Source: Micrococcales bacterium (GTDB taxonomy: Bacteria > Actinomycetota > Actinomycetes > Actinomycetales > Dermatophilaceae). From it: DNA of 7,842 bases. The stretch spans positions 20,600 to 28,441 of the forward strand of contig JAUNUZ010000001.1 of assembly GCA_030537915.1 (NCBI GenBank), written 5' to 3'. Shown here piece after piece: positions 7,198 to 7,842 of this stretch. A program made the position numbers and the translations under genes. Position 1 is the first letter of the stretch, and each line of letters begins with the position of its first letter. Under the pieces are notes generated by a model. It saw nothing but the letters and a program-made list of their open reading frames with translations, did no database searches and had not been told where the DNA came from.

Positions 7198-7395
7198 CTA
7201 TTCGATGGGGGCGGTGGTCGCGGGGTTGTCCTGGTCCCCTGGGTCGGTCTCCTGCGCGGAACCGGCCGTCTGCTGGTCATTGCCGGGATCGGACTGCGCC
7301 TGGTCTGGTGGCGTGGTCGTTCCGTCGTTGGCGGCCTCAGTAGCTTCTTCGGGGATGCTCTGGGCCGCTGCCTTGTCCGATGAGGTGTCGCTCAT
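7198..7395 (-). CDS. Small acidic, low-complexity protein (65 aa)
   Basis: This 65-aa protein starts at an ATG with AAGGAG (7403-7408) seven bases upstream, near-ideal spacing. It has 9 Asp, 5 Glu and a single Lys, no Cys and no aromatic residue. Most of the rest is Ala, Thr, Ser, Pro, Gln and Gly, so it should be intrinsically disordered and very acidic. There is no signal peptide or membrane segment. The function is unknown. Pup is similar in length and acidity but ends in GGQ/GGE; this ends in APIE and lacks the coiled-coil part, so it is not Pup. It lies 162 nt after a second acidic small ORF, and the two share composition rather than obvious sequence identity. Confidence 0.7.
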   Translation of the reverse strand: MSDTSSDKAAAQSIPEEATEAANDGTTTPPDQAQSDPGNDQQTAGSAQETDPGDQDNPATTAPIE

Positions 7396-7532
7396 GCTGG
7401 ATCTCCTTGTGCAATCGCGTGGTCGGGGTCGCCAGCGGCGCGGCTGGGCCCGAATGTGCTGGTTCGCGGTAGAGATGGGGCGGCGACCGCCGTGGCGGTG
7501 GATGCTGCGCAGCCATGGTCGTCGGTCGACAC
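7392..7532 (-). CDS. Weak candidate 46-aa ORF between the two acidic peptide genes
   Basis: A GTG-started frame runs through the 162-nt gap between the two acidic small genes. Its TGA overlaps the ATG of the 65-aa gene by 4 nt (ATGA). The product would be Ala/Ser/Thr/Pro-rich with a single Cys near residue 8. There is no clear SD before the GTG, and third-position G/C is lower than in the neighbours. It may equally be untranslated leader of the 65-aa gene, and the 4-nt overlap could be chance. Confidence 0.2.
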   Translation of the reverse strand: MSTDDHGCAASTATAVAAPSLPRTSTFGPSRAAGDPDHAIAQGDPA

Positions 7533-7557
7533 ACGGGACAGCTTGCCGCGGCCGGGC

Positions 7558-7710
7558 TCAGGCGTGCCCGGACTGACCCATGACTTCGGCCTCGGGCTCC
7601 CCCGGCTCAGTGGTGGCATCTTCGCTGGGCGTACCTTCGGCCCCGTCCTCGGCCAGGTCCGTCGGGTCGGCGCTGTCGTCGGATCGGTTCGGACCAGATG
7701 CATCGATCAT
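7558..7710 (-). CDS. Small acidic peptide (50 aa)
   Basis: This short gene begins at ATG 7710 with AAGGGAG (7718-7724) seven bases upstream, one of the best SD sites in the window. The 50-aa product begins MIDASGPN and ends MGQSGHA. It has 7 Asp, 7 Glu and one Arg, no Cys and no aromatic residue, so it is strongly acidic and probably disordered. It has no membrane or export signal. I do not recognise it. It heads the minus-strand gene string, with the 65-aa acidic gene next downstream. A frame overlapping it (ATG 7703) yields a basic Pro/Arg-rich product without an SD, typical of a shadow frame. Possible roles include a small regulatory or binding partner of the downstream membrane proteins, a desiccation or stress peptide, or a precursor peptide; none is demonstrated. 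Confidence 0.65.
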   Translation of the reverse strand: MIDASGPNRSDDSADPTDLAEDGAEGTPSEDATTEPGEPEAEVMGQSGHA

Positions 7711-7728
7711 CGTCGAACTCCCTTAGTC

Positions 7729-7842
7729 TCATGGCGCCGACCAAGTCGGCACCTTATCCATGACTACCACCGCGAGGGTGGTCTTCGCGTCGAAGCGGTG
7801 CTCGAATACTGGCGCGATCGCCGCAGATCGGCGATCTCGGGG
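7729..7842 (-). CDS. Possible 3' end of an unknown gene entering from the right edge
   Basis: The minus-strand frame is open from the right edge to a TGA at 7729-7731. It would encode 37 residues ending FDAKTTLAVVVMDKVPTWSAP, with fairly high third-position G/C from the seventh codon on. If real, its stop lies 18 nt before the start of the 50-aa gene, suggesting the operon continues rightwards. The fragment is too short to identify, and the stretch is also rich in hairpins, so it may be an upstream regulatory region instead. Confidence 0.3.
   Translation of the reverse strand, partial: PRDRRSAAIAPVFEHRFDAKTTLAVVVMDKVPTWSAP
7736..7750. repeat. Compact hairpin GCCGAC-CAA-GTCGGC upstream of the acidic peptide gene
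   Basis: Six perfect pairs enclose a 3-nt loop, and after one mismatch two more G-C pairs extend it (7733-7753). It lies 26 nt from the ATG of the 50-aa gene. It could be a regulator half-site pair, a leader-RNA stem or a weak terminator stem of an upstream gene; no U-tract follows it. Confidence 0.5.
7766..7782. repeat. Hairpin ACCACC-GCGAG-GGTGGT
   Basis: A perfect 6-bp inverted repeat with a 5-nt loop, second of three in the last 110 bases of the window. Confidence 0.5.
7816..7836. repeat. Inverted repeat GATCGCC-(7 nt)-GGCGATC
   Basis: Perfect 7-bp arms around a 7-nt spacer form a 21-bp dyad, a size suited to a dimeric regulator. It overlaps the 8-bp palindrome GCGATCGC (7814-7821). It may be an operator for the minus-strand operon, or lie inside an upstream coding region. 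Confidence 0.45.

Noticed and set aside
6374..7383. Two overlapping plus-strand open frames over the 5-TM gene and the small ORF region
   Set aside because: Low-complexity Gln/Asp- or Arg/Pro-rich products antisense to the membrane protein and small acidic genes; no SD support.
7198..7395. Resemblance of the 65-aa acidic protein to Pup (prokaryotic ubiquitin-like protein)
   Set aside because: Length and acidity fit, but the C-terminus is APIE rather than GGQ/GGE, the helical C-terminal half is absent, and no proteasome or Dop/PafA gene is nearby.
7337..7534. Minus-strand 65-codon frame starting at GTG 7534
   Set aside because: It overlaps the start of the acidic 65-aa gene in another frame, has a Pro/His/Arg-rich product, and has no SD.
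7558..7710. RiPP or mycofactocin-type precursor peptide
   Set aside because: There is no Cys, no core-like motif, no mycofactocin C-terminal motif, and no radical SAM, cyclase or other maturase in the window. Left open only as a remote option.

Overview
The window is high-GC DNA with strong third-position G/C bias, GTG as well as ATG starts and purine-rich Shine-Dalgarno (SD) sites. This suggests a high-GC actinobacterium, but nothing here fixes a genus. No tRNA, rRNA, CRISPR array or insertion sequence was found.

Left part (1-2419): a divergent transport/catabolism pair. On the minus strand is a sodium:solute symporter (SSS family) whose C-terminus runs off the left edge. Across a 214-bp intergenic region, on the plus strand, is a class I aldolase/dehydratase of the DHDPS/N-acetylneuraminate lyase family. 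The likely logic is Na+-driven uptake of a sugar acid, sialic-acid-like compound or other carboxylate, followed by cleavage or dehydration by the aldolase. The exact substrate cannot be read from sequence. A near-perfect 44-bp inverted repeat lies inside the aldolase gene, with the catalytic lysine codon as its loop.

Middle and right part (2542 to about 7710): a co-directional minus-strand gene string converging on the aldolase gene. In transcription order it has a 50-aa acidic peptide, possibly a 46-aa ORF, a 65-aa acidic low-complexity protein, a possible 84-aa unknown ORF, a 5-TM membrane protein, a short-chain dehydrogenase/reductase (SDR), a 626-aa FUSC-type membrane protein and a zinc-independent quinone-oxidoreductase-like MDR enzyme. 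Gaps from the 65-aa gene onward are -4 to 76 nt, so these are probably one operon. The three recognisable products (two NAD(P)H oxidoreductases and an ArAE/FUSC-like exporter) suggest modification and export of a small organic, perhaps aromatic or weak-acid, compound. That is inference.

The most novel-looking part is the head of this operon: two tiny, strongly acidic, apparently disordered proteins with good ribosome binding sites, linked to short unknown ORFs and an unrecognised membrane protein. The last 110 bases carry three compact inverted repeats and possibly the 3' end of another gene.
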